From Heliocidaris tuberculata (lineage: Eukaryota > Echinodermata > Echinoidea > Camarodonta > Echinometridae), in the NCBI GenBank assembly GCA_025618425.1, contig CM046832.1, positions 61,145,608 to 61,209,607 on the forward strand: DNA of 64,000 nt, written 5' to 3'. Shown piece by piece: positions 23,922-36,787 of this stretch (positions are counted from its first letter, which is position 1; the number at the start of each line of letters is the position of its first letter). A program made the position numbers and the translations under genes. A model generated the notes under the pieces. That model was not told the DNA's origin, made no database searches, and was given only the letters and a program-made list of their open reading frames with translations.

Positions 23922-24939
23922 TACAATGTAGTTTACTTTTGTCAAAGACCATCACCCTCCCCACCCCCCAAAAAAAAGGAAAGAAGAAGAAGCAAAAAGA
24001 GAGAGTATTTTCAAATTTTTAACATTTACCGGGTACATTTTGATAGGCTTCCCTTCATAGAAAATGTATGAAACTTGATACATGGAATGAATAAATGTAA
24101 TGATTATCTTACACTCCCTTTTGATATAACAAAAAAAACTTCGTTATCCTGTTAGAAACTGAATTTCCTGTGCAGTCAAACTAAAACTTTGACTAAAAAG
24201 TTGACATAGACTTTAATTAATGAAAACAAATGGAAGGAAATTCACCATTTATATTAAGATGACCTTTAGAACTCTTTAAGGTCTGTTTACATTTGAAAAA
24301 GGTACATCTTTGAGAAAATTTAATTTCAGTGCAATTTTCTTTTTGTTTTGGGTAATTAATTTTGGTTTGGCTGAAAAATTGTTTTAGACACAACTATACT
24401 TTGCAATCTTTTTACGATATTTCTTTGATGTCAGATGCGAAAAGTTTCTCTTTAAAAGTCATATTTAGCAAGAAAAATTGCTCCTTAAAAGTACCAGCAA
24501 GTTGGAAGCATCATATGTAAAGTTTTCTGGACAAATTGGTCTATGGTCACTGGGGTGCAACTCAAATGGATTTATGTTATATGTCTTGTGAAAATGCTGT
24601 TATTGAATGCTATTTTATGTTGAAATTTTTGCAAAAATTGACCATTTTTACAATTGAACTAGTATTCTTCATGACTAAAATTGTCTGATATTATGATTGA
24701 AGTGTGAATGGTACAAATGCCTGCTCACTTTCGATGATAAAGACTGTCCAAGTTACGTAATATCTGATAACTTTGACCTTCTTTCCTAAATTCATAGCTT
24801 CAGGGCTCAGTTGTCTATTTCTTAATTGATGATTCTGCTTTATGTGATTATGGGTTCAAAAGTTTATCCAAGGAGGGCTGCCCATCAGTTTAGGCTTTTA
24901 TTACTCATGATGGAAGACCATACATGACAAGTACATAGA
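23922..24939. other. AT-rich non-coding DNA
   Basis: Nothing recognisable beyond an A-rich stretch near 23970-24000. Confidence 0.45.
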
Positions 24940-25152
24940 GGCCTGTATTCTCGAATACGGATTCAATCGAGACCATGGTTTATGCAGATTATGTGGTATA
25001 AGTGCTCTTGATTTAGCACATACACTTTAAAAGAACCAATAATGAACGTGAATTGGATCTTTTTAAGTGTATGCGCTAAATCAAGCGCACTTATACAACG
25101 AAATCTGCATAAACCCTGGTCTCAATTGAGTCCGCTTTTGAGAATACAGGCC
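24940..25152. mobile_element. 213-bp near-perfect hairpin MITE with GGCCTGTATTCTC ends
   Basis: The element is palindromic almost end to end. GGCCTGTATTCTCGAA at the left pairs with TTGAGAATACAGGCC at the right, and AAACCATGGTTTATGCAG-type and CTTGATTTAGC arms pair internally. Its ends resemble those at 7595-7908. Confidence 0.75.
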
Positions 25153-27900
25153 AGACTGTTTGTTAACAGGGTTTATTGGGGTGAGGCTGGGTGTGAAGGG
25201 GGTTCTAGTGAGCAAGAATTATTGTTAATTTTCTAGTGTGTGGGTCAAATGAATTACATATTGATAAAATATCAAGATTACAAACTGATAAGATAAAATT
25301 ACTATTTTCTTCAGAAGGGGTGGGACTAAGTGTTAAGATAATTTAATATGGCCTACATCTAATACGAGTAGTCTTTAAATTCTTACTGCGGAACCCCTTA
25401 ATTTAAAAATTGTAGCATGGAGCTCATAAATACAGACCCTTGAAATTTCATTCAGGACCTCCTGCCCCCAAGAAAACAATAAAATGTGCATGAATACCTG
25501 TATTGTGGGTCTGCATTCTGCAGCAACACAATCTTCATTATGTCAAAGTGTACAGGGGCATTGATTACATAGACCATAATTTGTGTTTGATCTGACATTG
25601 ACCTCACATTCTTTCTCCCATTCATGCACCAAACATAAATGTGAAAGTCAAGCTACATGAAATTCCATGAATTGGTCTGACTCTCTTCCTCCTAGAACTC
25701 ACCACATATTTTGGTGGATCAGCACTCATAAATAAACAGGACATGATGGAAAAAGTGATGTCTAGACAATCTATCGCAGACATAATGGATGTTCGTGCTA
25801 TCCTGCCCCCTCACCCCTCCCTGGACCTAAGTACCCCACCCTTCCATTCCCATGCACTAGAATCCTCAAGTGGTGGCACTGTGGATGCGTGCACCTGTAC
25901 TGCAGATCATCTGGTACAGGTTCAAATCGGAGCAATGACAATGCCATCCTTTTTGGAAGGTACTTGTCTGAAAACTGCTTCAGCTAAGGAGAGTAAATTA
26001 ATGGGAACCAAGAAAAGTGGTCCTTATAAAGGAACAGTGTCACCTTTCCCATTTATGATGCACGCATACACTGCATTGCTTGCTTTAAATCAAATGGTGA
26101 TAATGCATACATACATACATGCAACATATCCATCCAAAGAGGATGCTCAAGGGGCCTGCAATAAAAAAGTTTGTGGTTTGGATTGAATTAATCAAGTGAA
26201 AAGATAGTAAGAAAAGTATAATATATAACATAATAAGATTCTCCCTGTGAGATTCTTTGCTGCTCATATACCTGTATATGCGATGACTGAGGAAGAGTTT
26301 CATAATTCCATGTCTTCATATTACCTTTTTTTTAAAGGTATTTTGTAAATTTTAGAATATTCTTCTATGGTTTAATAATTTGAAAGTTCCAAGCAAAATT
26401 ATTATCATTAAAAGTGCATTTAAAGTAATACTGTCCTCTTTTCTTGAAAATAGTTTTCTATGTCTGTCTGCCTAACATATTGCTAAGACAGAGAATTGTG
26501 CCATTATTTGATTTGAGAATACCGGTATGTTTAATGTTTGCTGGATTAATGACTACATTGTTCCTTCATCCCTGTATAATTTTATGTAGGGATATTCTAT
26601 GTAGACTGATTCATGAGAACTTGTTAATCTTTCAAGGTTATGTCCTTCAAACCACACAAGTTTCATGCCACAAAATAATTGAAAAACAATAATAAATTTG
26701 GCAGTTTGTGCAGTTTCTTAGTGTGAAAAATGGTCACCATGAACAAATTGTAAAAAATTCACATTGTCTCAATTTTTGTTTATGTGAACATTTCTAAGTT
26801 CTTTAGGGTGAAATACTTTGAGGAATGCTATGCTGTTTTGAGTGATTTTATACCATGTTGTCTTCAATGTTAAATCGTTCCTTTCATCTACTTCCTACCC
26901 AGATGGATAGATGAGTTTGGTATCATTGCACTTTTGGATAACTGTAAATTTGATTGATATAGATGGATTGGTTGACCCTTGACCTCTGTCTGTAGGGGAT
27001 GTAGCATGTGGTGTGAAGTCGAGAATAGTGTCAGAAGTGAAAATGTGTGGGAAGAGATAGAGAGAGAGAGAAAGAGGTGGAGGAGGTGGGGGGGGGGGGG
27101 TCACGAAGCAGAACTTATGAGGTAAAAGGGGAGGAGGGGTAAACCACAATTTTATTTTAAATATAAAAACCCACCAGAAACAATGAAAACAAAAGTGCAT
27201 TTGAGGTATTGTGAGGAAAGCAGGATATACATGTAGCTTATCATTTTTAAATGAAATTGCTTATGTCATCATAACGAAAGGAAGATTCAGAGAGCAGAAA
27301 GTGAAGAGGGGAAAATCAATACAACATTGGCCTACCTTCATGTCATTAAGCAAGGTGGTATAGAGCTATCTTTCTAATTTTTTTTCTGGCGGAGGTGTCT
27401 GGGTCAAAGGGATGATGGAATGTGATGTAGAAGTAAACTGCGTACAAAATAACAATTCATCCCATGCCATCTGTCAGGTGCAGACACTATTACTGCGTGA
27501 AAACATGTTCCAAATGAAATTTGGTATGAGAGATATTCTATTTGACATGTTATATACTTGACGTGGGGTAACAGTATAGATAGCGCACAATGTGCACAAT
27601 AATCTTTCCCAGTAATATTAATATGCAACAGACTCTAGCCTGCATTTGACATGGAGTGCTGTTATTCACGGAAACATCTGCACTGTCCTAAACCAACCAC
27701 TATTCAGAGCTCATGCAGATACAGCATTGCCAAGTCTCAATGGCAAATGATCAGTTTCATTGTATTTATCGCAAAACTATCCGTAATTTCTAAATGGGGG
27801 CCATTAAGTTCTTTTCTTGTAAAATGAAGTTATGTAAGGAGAAACAAGATTTCATGATTTAGAACACCTGGCCAATATATTAATTAGGTTGTGTTGTTCC
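25153..27900. other. Non-coding DNA; one 147-codon frame of doubtful status
   Basis: Mostly AT-rich. The 147-codon + frame 25743-26186 has no recognisable domain. A GA run and poly-G occur at about 27058-27100. No support for a gene was found. Confidence 0.35.
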
Positions 27901-28345
27901 TTATTTTCAGTGGCGTAGCCATTTGGGTGGGCAATTAAATAGCGAAAAGAGAAAGACAGAGGAAAAAAGGGAGAGGGTAAAGGAAACGTGAAAAGAAAAT
28001 GATACAATCCCCTCCCACATCCTACCACAATCGGTGGCCTTGTTGATTTGAAAATAAACTTGAAACTGAAATTTGAAATTTGAAGCATGGTTTCATCTAC
28101 CTAATAAGACTAGTGGCCCCTGCTCCCCCCCCCTTCCCCAGTGGCTGGACCCATGAGACAGCACTGTCTGTCCTTGTAAGACTGTTTTTAAACTTGAATT
28201 TATAAATATGGAGTAAATAGCTTTTTAAAAGTTGTCTGTATCCAAAAGATGATCACACTGTCCTCATTGCTGTGACACCTGAAATCACATATGTAATAGC
28301 ATTTGATGAATTTATTTTTAATATCATTCAAGAAAATGGTGCTGA
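27901..28345. other. Possible repeat fragment beginning AGTGGCGTAGCCA
   Basis: AGTGGCGTAGCCATTTGGG at about 27910 is typical of the start of many dispersed elements, and C-runs follow near 28125. Its right boundary could not be set. Confidence 0.25.
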
Positions 28346-28522
28346 AGGACCCATTCCACCAATTCATAAGTAGCATAACTATGCTAATGAGCCTTAATTA
28401 ACCATTGATTTTCTTTGGATTAGTGGCATATCCCTTACATTTCCCAGAAGAACTTCAGAATTTTTGAATGATTTATAGTTACAGTAACTATTGTCATTGT
28501 TGGTGAAATGGGACTGGCCCTT
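28346..28522. mobile_element. Possible MITE with AAGGRCC ends
   Basis: AAGGACCCATTCCACCAA at the left faces TTGGTGAAATGGGACTGGCCCTT at the right. The pairing is imperfect and the interior is AT-rich. Confidence 0.4.
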
Positions 28523-31500
28523 TAGTCAGTTCTGTAACTGAGTAATACAAGTGACATTCTCGCATAGGTGTGAATGCCTTCATTATGAAAGCTGTTCACG
28601 CTGGCATTTGTATGAGAATGGTTTGAAACTGAGATATGAAGGTCCCACCCACAATTACACCCACTCATAGAAATATGTTTCATGGTGCATGTTATTTCTG
28701 ACAGTAATTGATTGTCAAATGATTCCTTTCCTTAAAAGTGGTGTCCTGCAATTTGAATTCAATATACATTGCATAAATTTTTCTCTGTGTGTTAAAAGAT
28801 ATACCACACTTACATGTATGCCATGTTATTTTGGCACAGCGGTTTATCGGAGGGGTGTGAACGTGGTGTTAAAGCACTTGATATTCTGATTTAAGAATGA
28901 ATGAAGTATTTCCTTTCCTTTGCTGGGAAATTCCTAAAATATTCATAGTGAAGCAAGTCACAGGTTGATGGGGGAAGCCCCTGTGGAGTCATAGTCAAAA
29001 ACACATGTATGTATGCCAGTGATAGGATTCCAGAATTCCTTCTTTGGGAGGTAGCCAGAAAAGAAGAAATTAAGCCAATATGTTTTTGACCCACTGTGAC
29101 CTATGCCTTGCCTGATTTACTCCTGATCTGAAATGTAGAAAATAAATCAGATACTCAATAAATGCTTACTGTTAGCTGTCTGATTAGCTGCCTGAAATAT
29201 GAAGAAGCAGTTGGAGCAATTAAAATAATTTTCTTAGTTTATTTTTTGTATGTCTACCAATCTTCCACAGTACTCATATAGACTTTTTACACATGATTTT
29301 TTTAACCCCATACTATCCTAAACCCCAGACTATTTTTTTGCTGTTCTCATTTGCAGTTTTAGTCCTGTATTATTTCTCTAGCCAGAGTGCTTAACCCCAC
29401 CTTTCTACTTTTAGCCCCACCTTTGTTGGGGCTAACCCTACTTTTTTTCCAGGACTAAAATAATCCTGTACTATCATGGAATTATCCCAAGGAGGTACTA
29501 CATTGTAGGCAAGCTTGCCTAGTACCTCCTTAAAGATAAAGTTGAGATTGAATTGTGAAAGAAACTGAAAGCAAATGGGAAAGGTTGATTATATAGCAAA
29601 TAAGAATTGGTGTATGCTGTAAGGTTTTGGAATTACCAAGAGGGAACATATTTTCTATGATAATCTTCCAAAATAACATAAAAAGAATGAGAAAGCTCAC
29701 AAATTATTTTTCATCTTTCCCATAACTCAAGCTTCCCTTTAATTGGTTAGCTCACTTTGGTAAAATGCAATGTGAACAGAAAGTGGGCTAAGCTCAGTCC
29801 TGTACTGTCAGTGGGGCTAAATGAGGATTTAGCCCCACAGATAGTATGCGACTAAGCAAAATTTTGCAAGTTTAAAAAACCTAATAGAAAGGAGAGAGAG
29901 AGAGAAAGAATATAGATAGATATACAAAGAAAGGGGAAGGGATGGGGGGGGGGGGGGTGTCGAGAGGAGGGGTGGAGAATGGGGGTAGGGAGTGAGTTAG
30001 GAGCTGAGGAGACTAACAGTTGGAGTTGAAAAATGATAGCATTTAAAGCATTGAAAGTAATGAAAGCTGCTCTTTATATGTAGTTTTAGATGCTATCTGG
30101 TCCCATAGTGATAACGATTAAGTTCTATAACAATAAAACCGGTCTTCAAAAATTTATGTAGAAAAGAAATGCGATCAGAGAAAATTGTTGCTGAAGGGTC
30201 AGTAGCATAAATTGTTGAGCTGCATTGGGCCAAACTCTTCCACCTGAATTTCAGGAGATCGAATTGATAGTTATAGTTATCGTTATTGTTATCAATGATT
30301 ATAGGATTGGCCCAGTAGGTGATGTTCTCTTATTTTATTGCCAGTATGTGTAGGCCTATGGGCTGTATTTATACCTTCTTCTCTTATCATATTCACTAAG
30401 CAATGTACCACAACTTTCGCAATGTCACCCTTTATTACATTATCTCTCCTGAATGATGCTATTGTTTCATGTGTTTGTGAAATATTTCCGATGCTGTGTG
30501 AGGTTAAGTGACAAATCAGAACCCAAGACAATGCATTAATAAAATGGGTAAAAAAACACAAACTATAGAGTGTCAAAAGGAGGAAGAGAAGTGCTGAGAA
30601 TGCAGAGCCAACAAATGTCAGTGGAGGACCCACTAAAAACTTGGAGGTGAATTTTCTTAGCAAGGATTTGTGGGTATTCCCTGGGGTTGGTAATGGATTC
30701 CCTGCCTACAAGTTCACCCAAGTCAAACTACTCTCCAGATGAGCACGCAGAGAAAATCTTGCCATCTGTCGAAAATAAGAGGTTATGGTTAGACAATCCA
30801 AGGGGGGAAGTGCATGGACAGCTAAACTGTTATTTTCAATCCCTACATGCCCTAATCATTCATTGACATGTTACCGTGGTAATGCTCTGGAAAAAAAATA
30901 AGGCTGTACATCAGCACTCCTAAAAGTAGTTCTCTGGATAAGTGGACAGGAAAGATTGACATTCTTTATTGACCAGGAATTATTTTGAATGAGCACAAGC
31001 TCAAAAATATATATTTTCTCAATTTGAATATTTCATTTGAATTCTTTAAAATATCATTTTCTATCATTGAATATAGTCTGCATTAGAATGAAATAAAAAG
31101 AAAGAAACTACAGTATCTATGTTTTTGGTTTCAGCAAAATGTGAGCATTTAGGAACCATGTATTGTTACTCTATTCTAATATTTTCATGTATGACAGACA
31201 TGCACACTGCATTCAACAATGTTATTTGCCATTACATACAAAAATGAAATGAATTTAATGTAAAGTTTATTGTAAGGCTGTCATTTCGGATCTTTTCTAC
31301 ATAATGCCACTTGAGATTAGTTATTTGTTTGATTCTTCAACAGTTAGGTAAATTCATATTGGTGTTCATATCAGTACTGATAAATACCAAAATATGTGGT
31401 GATTCAGGTAGGTACTTAAACACGAGAATGCCTAAATTCAGTCAACTTTGTAGCTTAGGGGGTAGGTTTTTATCAAAAGCGCTAAAAATGTGATTACGTG

Positions 31501-31819
31501 ACAGAATGTGAGAAGCCTGTCTGTATCCTTTTGGGTTATCATATTCAACATTAAATTATATTTTTTGGTGACCTACTCATACTGGATCTGGTTATTGCCT
31601 TTGAAAATACAAAGCAATGATTAGAAAAATGTAATGATGAAATCCATGTATAACCATTCTGTATCATCTAAATCTCTGCAAAAGCAATTGTGTATTTTGT
31701 ATGTCTCTGTATTCCTATACAGTTTCTGGAAACACAAGATGGAGAAGGGTTTCTGACGACTTGTATTATTTTGATTCATCTGTATTGACTCTTTGGGGAG
31801 GGTAGAGATGTCCTCCGGT
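28523..31819. other. Non-coding, with a foldback region near 29285-29840
   Basis: Short inverted motifs occur in a TAGCCCCAC-rich stretch (GTTAGCCCCACCTTTGTTGG near 29398-29430, with matching GTGGGGCTAAA near 29811-29823). A compact palindrome is at 29489-29531 (AAGGAGGTACTA / TAGTACCTCCTT around AGGCAAGCTTGCCT). The 123-codon - strand frame at 30292-30663 has a hydrophobic start but no recognisable family. G14 lies at 29944-29957. Confidence 0.35.
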
Positions 31820-31834
31820 GAGATGAGATGAGAT

Positions 31835-31878
<44 letters not shown>
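31820..31878. repeat. GAGAT/GA microsatellite
   Basis: GAGAT units pass into a long GA run ending at about 31878. Confidence 0.8.
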
Positions 31879-31880
<2 letters not shown>

Positions 31881-32559
31881 GATGCTGAGTAGGGTGCTGT
31901 GATCAATTAACCTTTGACCTTGTGAGTTGTGAAGTGAGAATGCCAGTGTAAAATGATAGAAACTTTATACTTTAGACAGCAATATACTTCACAATCTATA
32001 TGGCACATTTTCTTAAAAATCTCAAATTTTAAACCCATAAAATTGCACTTGTAAGAACATATAGACTTACATATCAAATTATTAATCAAATAGTACCTTT
32101 TGATCCAAGGCATATTGCATTTAATTTTACATTTCATACTTTCGTAGTTTCATTTTTAAATGATTTTTCCTTCAAACAGCATCAGCTAAAGAAGAAGAAA
32201 AAAAAGAAAAAATGTTATAAAAGATATATATGAAAATGGTACTTGCATTGTCCTTGTGCTCAATTGTTATGTTTACCTGGGCCTTCTAAAATTTGTGAAG
32301 TCAAATCATTGAATCAACTTTGAAAGTTAACAAATGTAGCCCTTACCACATCATTCTTACATACAAGCCAACACATAAATACATGTAAATCACTTTTTAA
32401 CTTTCTAAAATAATGTGTTAAAGTGATTGATTAACTTTGTGAAAAATTGTAAAATCAGCTCAAATGCCAGTGAATCGTGTGCAGTCCTCCAACTACATAT
32501 ATAATTAAGGATATGTGAAAGTATGAGAGAAAATGGAACCCGTTTACTATCCTAAAAAA
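31879..32559. other. AT-rich non-coding DNA
   Basis: No gene or clear element. The - strand frame at 31907-32137 is AT-driven and Cys/Lys/Tyr-rich, without a recognisable domain. Confidence 0.4.
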
Positions 32560-32830
32560 GAGAAAATCGTGATCAATCGCTAGCGCAAGTCGCTTGGCTT
32601 CTCCGCTGCGCTGCAGTCACAAAAACCAAGCACCAGCGCTTGGCGATTTCAGAGCGGGTTTCCAGCCTCGTACGGTATTCTGTGATAGAGCGAGGTATGC
32701 CAACCGTAAGAGTTCTTTAGGGTTCGGTGGTACTCTATCCCGACATCACTGTTCAATCGTAAATATCTTGATATATAAACGACCGATCAGCTTATAAAAC
32801 TCAGGCGATTCCTGTCTGAGCTAAAGGTTT
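32560..32830. other. CpG-rich island of unknown origin
   Basis: This roughly 270-bp block is GC- and CpG-rich (GCTAGCGCAAGTCGC, TCCGCTGCGCTGCAG, CCAGCGCTTGGCG) inside very AT-rich DNA. It includes GGGTTCGGTGG, a TATATAAAC box at 32770-32778 and a small CTCAGGCGATTCCTGTCTGAG-type hairpin at about 32800-32820. A 67-codon frame (32594-32797) has no recognisable domain. I could not fit a tRNA, 5S rRNA or snRNA to it. A solo LTR fragment or a short structured RNA gene is possible. Confidence 0.3.
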
Positions 32831-33124
32831 GCAATTATGATTACAGCATTAGCTGGAACAGTGATTTTTTTTTCAATCCTGGGCAAAGTTAATCAATCCC
32901 TTTAAGATCTTTTGTGGCCCCTGAATAAGTATCATTATTGTAATTACTCTCATTATTTGTGAGCTAAAATGCAAATTTGGTTCCAATATTCCAGGATTAG
33001 AAATTGACATGAAGCATACAAGATGAAATTGAAATGTTGATATAAAGAAAATAACAAAGCAAGCATCTTGCCAGAAGAATGGAACTAGGCTTGACTAGCA
33101 CTTGTGCTAACTTCTAGTTCCAAT

Positions 33125-33379
33125 TAGCAACTTTATCTTAGTATAAATAGCTCAACTGTATGACATTCAGTTAAGTGTAATCACGTACTTGATTATTCAT
33201 TGATCTACAAACATGACTACATATTATTGTAAATACATTTATATTCATCTCATGTAGATAAGTACTCTTTTTATGTATTGTATATGTATTCATGTAACAT
33301 TATTACTCTTTATATTAATGATTATACTGTCATTTATGTGATGTGTTGTTAATAAAATCAAACTCAAACTCAAACTCAA
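33125..33379 (+). mobile_element. Truncated LINE-like 3' end with AACTCA tail
   Basis: AT-rich DNA ends in GTTAATAAAATC followed by repeated AAACTC units. This AATAAA plus short-tandem-tail layout matches 5390-5550 in kind and is typical of truncated non-LTR retroposons. Confidence 0.4.
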
Positions 33380-36021
33380 GCATATGAAATTATCCCTATA
33401 GTGACAGCAAATCTCTACAGCTTTAGTCTTCCATATTCACTCCAAGACCAACCTTGTTCTATCCCTGACCCCACCTTTCTCTACATTGCTCGTCAAATAT
33501 GTATTTCCAACGCTAAATTCTGTAAACAGCTGATAGATTCAATTTTTGCTGACAGTGTGAAAATTGCAAGAAAGTGGTCCGACCAATCCCCCAAAGTGTA
33601 GTAGAAACAGGAGTCACGCAGGGGCCTTGTCGAAAATTCAAGGCTGGTCTTATTTGCAAGAGTGGCTCACATTTCAGACAAAGCTAACCGTGAACGAAAT
33701 AATGTTTCCGTCAGATTCTTCCAAGTATTGAATGAAATTTATTGAGAACAATTTTGCTGTAGATTAGTACCATTGCTTCAATGGTGAATTTTAATACTTT
33801 GCTGATATTTTCTCCTCCATTAAATATGTTTCATGGTAAGGGATCAGCTTCCATTTTTATGATTTTTATTTGGACAAATTGCTACAGTTTGGAGAGGAAG
33901 TGAGCCCCCTTGTGGTCCAATTCCAGACATTCTCACTGATGTTTGGTTACTTTTGTTTCACTGACATAATACATGGCTTGATACTAAAAAGAATTATTTT
34001 TATGATCCACTAAAAAGGCAGAATGACCCCCTGATAATCCAGAAGGCCATCACATTTTTAGAATGATTCCTTCAGTAGATATAATAGGACCCTTTGTCTT
34101 TTGAAAATTATATCCCCTTTCATAATAATATTTTTAGTTCATTATCAATAGTGATCTGTTGAAAAACAGATTTAGTGATGCTATCATCTTCTCAAAAAAT
34201 ATCTCCAAGTGATTTTCAAATAGTTATTTTCTTGGCTAGGCCACTGTAATTTTTGTATTTAAGTAATTGTGGAATATAAATCTTTCTTTGGCATTAATAA
34301 TAGTCTTATCTGTATATTGGGGGGGGGGGGGAATGCTATACTGGCCAGCAGTGTACACTATTTATCGATCTAGATTTTTGCATTGCTCGCTGGGAACAAA
34401 ATATATACATAGGCATAGGCCTACAATGTTGCAAATTTTGTAAGGACTACAAAATGTAGGTTTCTATCAGATGAAAAAGAAAATGATGAGAAATCAGCAG
34501 TGAAGAGGTGACTTGATGGTTTTTTTTCCAAAAGTGTGCAGAGAAGTTGTTTCAATGATTTTAATGTGGTATATATAGGCCTAAACAGATAATTTTCATT
34601 TTGATTTTCGGTATTCCAATTCATTCTACCTCTTTGTTTATTAAATTTCATTATTGTTCGTTTCAGTTTTGTTGGAAGAATCCTGGAATGTGTAAATGCT
34701 AAAGTGGAATTTTGGCTCCAAAAATCTTCCCCACAAATAAATGCAAAATCTTATGGGTCACACTCTTTTCAGTCTTCATCATCAGAGCTTTGGAATAAAT
34801 TGCCATAAAATATCAAAAATTGGGATACTGTTGACAAGTTTAAAGGGTACCAATCACCAAAAATAATTTTGCTCTGTATGTTAGAGGTTGCATGTCATTA
34901 AACTATATTCAAAATATAGGCTTCTAATATTAATTCTATAAAGAGATAATGCAATTTTAATTACACTCTCTATAAGCGTGAAAGCGACTTGTGAGTAGAC
35001 TACTTGATGCACCCGTACGCGCTCGCCAAAGTAAAGGCTTGCGCGAAACCAGATTCTGAGTTCGGTTCTGCACGAGCATTTTTATGTTATCCTTTATTTC
35101 CTTCATACTCATTAACTGTTGACCTTTAGAATACCAGACAAAGATCTTTGAGGTTGATTTTATACTTTCTAGCTGTACACAAATTATTTTTTCAGGTGAT
35201 TGGTACACTTTAAAGCACATCTTAAAACATTTCTTTTTAGAAAGAACTTTTAATTTTAGCTGGTGACCAGAGGAAGTAAATGTATCTCACTCTTCTCATT
35301 CTTCTATATCTTATTTCTTTCTTTCCATTGCAGTGCAATTACTCATACTCACACAAAAAATTATATTTGAATTGAAAAGATAAAAACATCCAAACAGCAT
35401 TTTATGACAACTTTATATGACATTTTGTTGAAAGTGATTCTTTCAATGGTATGTTAGCAGCTGAGGATGGCGAAATTGACCATGAAATGTATGGGATCAT
35501 GAAATTTCGAAGCTTGTGGAATTGAAAGTATGAAAATGAATGAAAAAAAAAGTGTGAAAACAAATTAGAAAACCTACACAATAGTTGTTAACAATCTCTT
35601 ATACACATCTGAATATGTTTCATTTATTATTATTATTATTATTATTATTATCTATTTAGCACATTCAAATGTCACTCATGGAAGCAACAAGTCATGCCTA
35701 TTCTATCTAAAAAGTGAAAATGAAATGAGATACTTCCTCAACTTCATGAAATATTAGTGATATCTTTCTCAGAGTGTCATAAAGTGACCACACCCCTCCA
35801 CCAAAGGGCTTCCCTCCACTACTCCTCAGACAGTTCAAAAGTTCAAATATACGAACTGGAAGGAAATTAACACGAAATGTATGCAGTATACCACTGCCCC
35901 ACTGCTCTGGTGTTCATTCCGGCTGCGATGTAGCCACGATGTATCCATAGGTAGGCGGTATAGGAGGAGGTCCTGTGGTGCCTATGTGTGATAGGACCAG
36001 TTCAGACAGCTGGGCCACTTG
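33380..36021. other. Non-coding, with ATT repeat
   Basis: An open frame at 33401-33601 (67 codons, ending KIARKWSDQSPKV) lacks an ATG and a recognisable family. G13 is at 34319-34331 and an ATT microsatellite at 35624-35650. No gene is supported. Confidence 0.35.
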
Positions 36022-36787
36022 GGTTAAAGGGACATATCAGTACTGTTTTCTCCTGTTTTGAATCAGAATTGGCCACTGGGTGTCGGTTAAAGGGAAAGTC
36101 CACCCTGGTATCAAGTTGATTTGAATAAAAGAAGAAAAATGAGAGAAACAGATTAGTGAAAGTTTGAGCAAAATCCAATAAGAAATAAGAAAGTTATGAA
36201 TTTTTGAAGTTGTAATCAATCAAACACAAATTAGCAACTCTGTGACATATCTTGCGAGCTCCTCTCCAATTTGCTCAGTACAGGGAATCTAATAAATTTT
36301 CTTCTTCTTTTTTTTTTGGATGCAGGAATAGATTTGTTTCATACTTACTGGTTTTGTGTCAACATATGAGCAGTGATTATATCAAAGGTACATGTATGAT
36401 TGAATATTTTTCTTTAGATAAAATGGAAATTATTGATTTTTTGGATACAGGGTAAACGGGAGAGGAGCACGCAAGATATGTGACGGAGTTGCCAATTTGT
36501 GTTTGATTGATTACAACTCACTGATTCTACGGATTTTCTCCATAGAGATCAGTGTTACAACTTCAAAAATTCATAACTTTTGTATTTCTTATTGTATTTT
36601 GCTCAAACCTTCACTGATCTGTTTCTTTAATTTGTCTGCTTCTTTTAAAACCCAACTTGTAATCATGGTGGACTTGCCCTTTAAAGGGACTTATCAGTTC
36701 TGTTTTCCCTGTTTTGAATCAGAATTGGCCACTGGGTGTTGGTTAAAGGGACATATCATTACTGTTTTCCCCTGTTTTGAATCAGAA
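36022..36787. repeat. 62-63-bp tandem repeat split by a TTAA element
   Basis: The unit GGTTAAAGGGACATATCAGT ... GGCCACTGGGTGT occurs at 36022-36084, at about 36679-36740 and, partly, at 36741-36787. The family 1 TTAA element (36087-36684) lies between the first and second units, at the TTAA of a unit. Confidence 0.7.
36087..36684. mobile_element. Palindromic TTAA element, family 1, copy 2
   Basis: TTAAAGGGAAAGTCCACC at the left and GGTGGACTTGCCCTTTAA at the right, with intact TTAA on both sides. Interior arms (TCTGTGACATATCTTGCGAG and its counterpart near 36468) match 15951-16495. Its 598 bp include a short insertion near 36520 (TTCTACGGATTTTCTCC). Confidence 0.8.

Noticed and set aside
25743..26186. 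147-codon + strand frame beginning MMEKVMSRQ
   Set aside because: No recognisable domain and no neighbouring exons. The composition is mixed and the length can occur by chance in 64 kb. It was kept only as a note in the spacer entry.
30292..30663. 123-codon - strand frame with a hydrophobic segment near its start
   Set aside because: No family recognised, and no promoter, splice site or conserved motif. The hydrophobic run reflects T-rich DNA on that strand.
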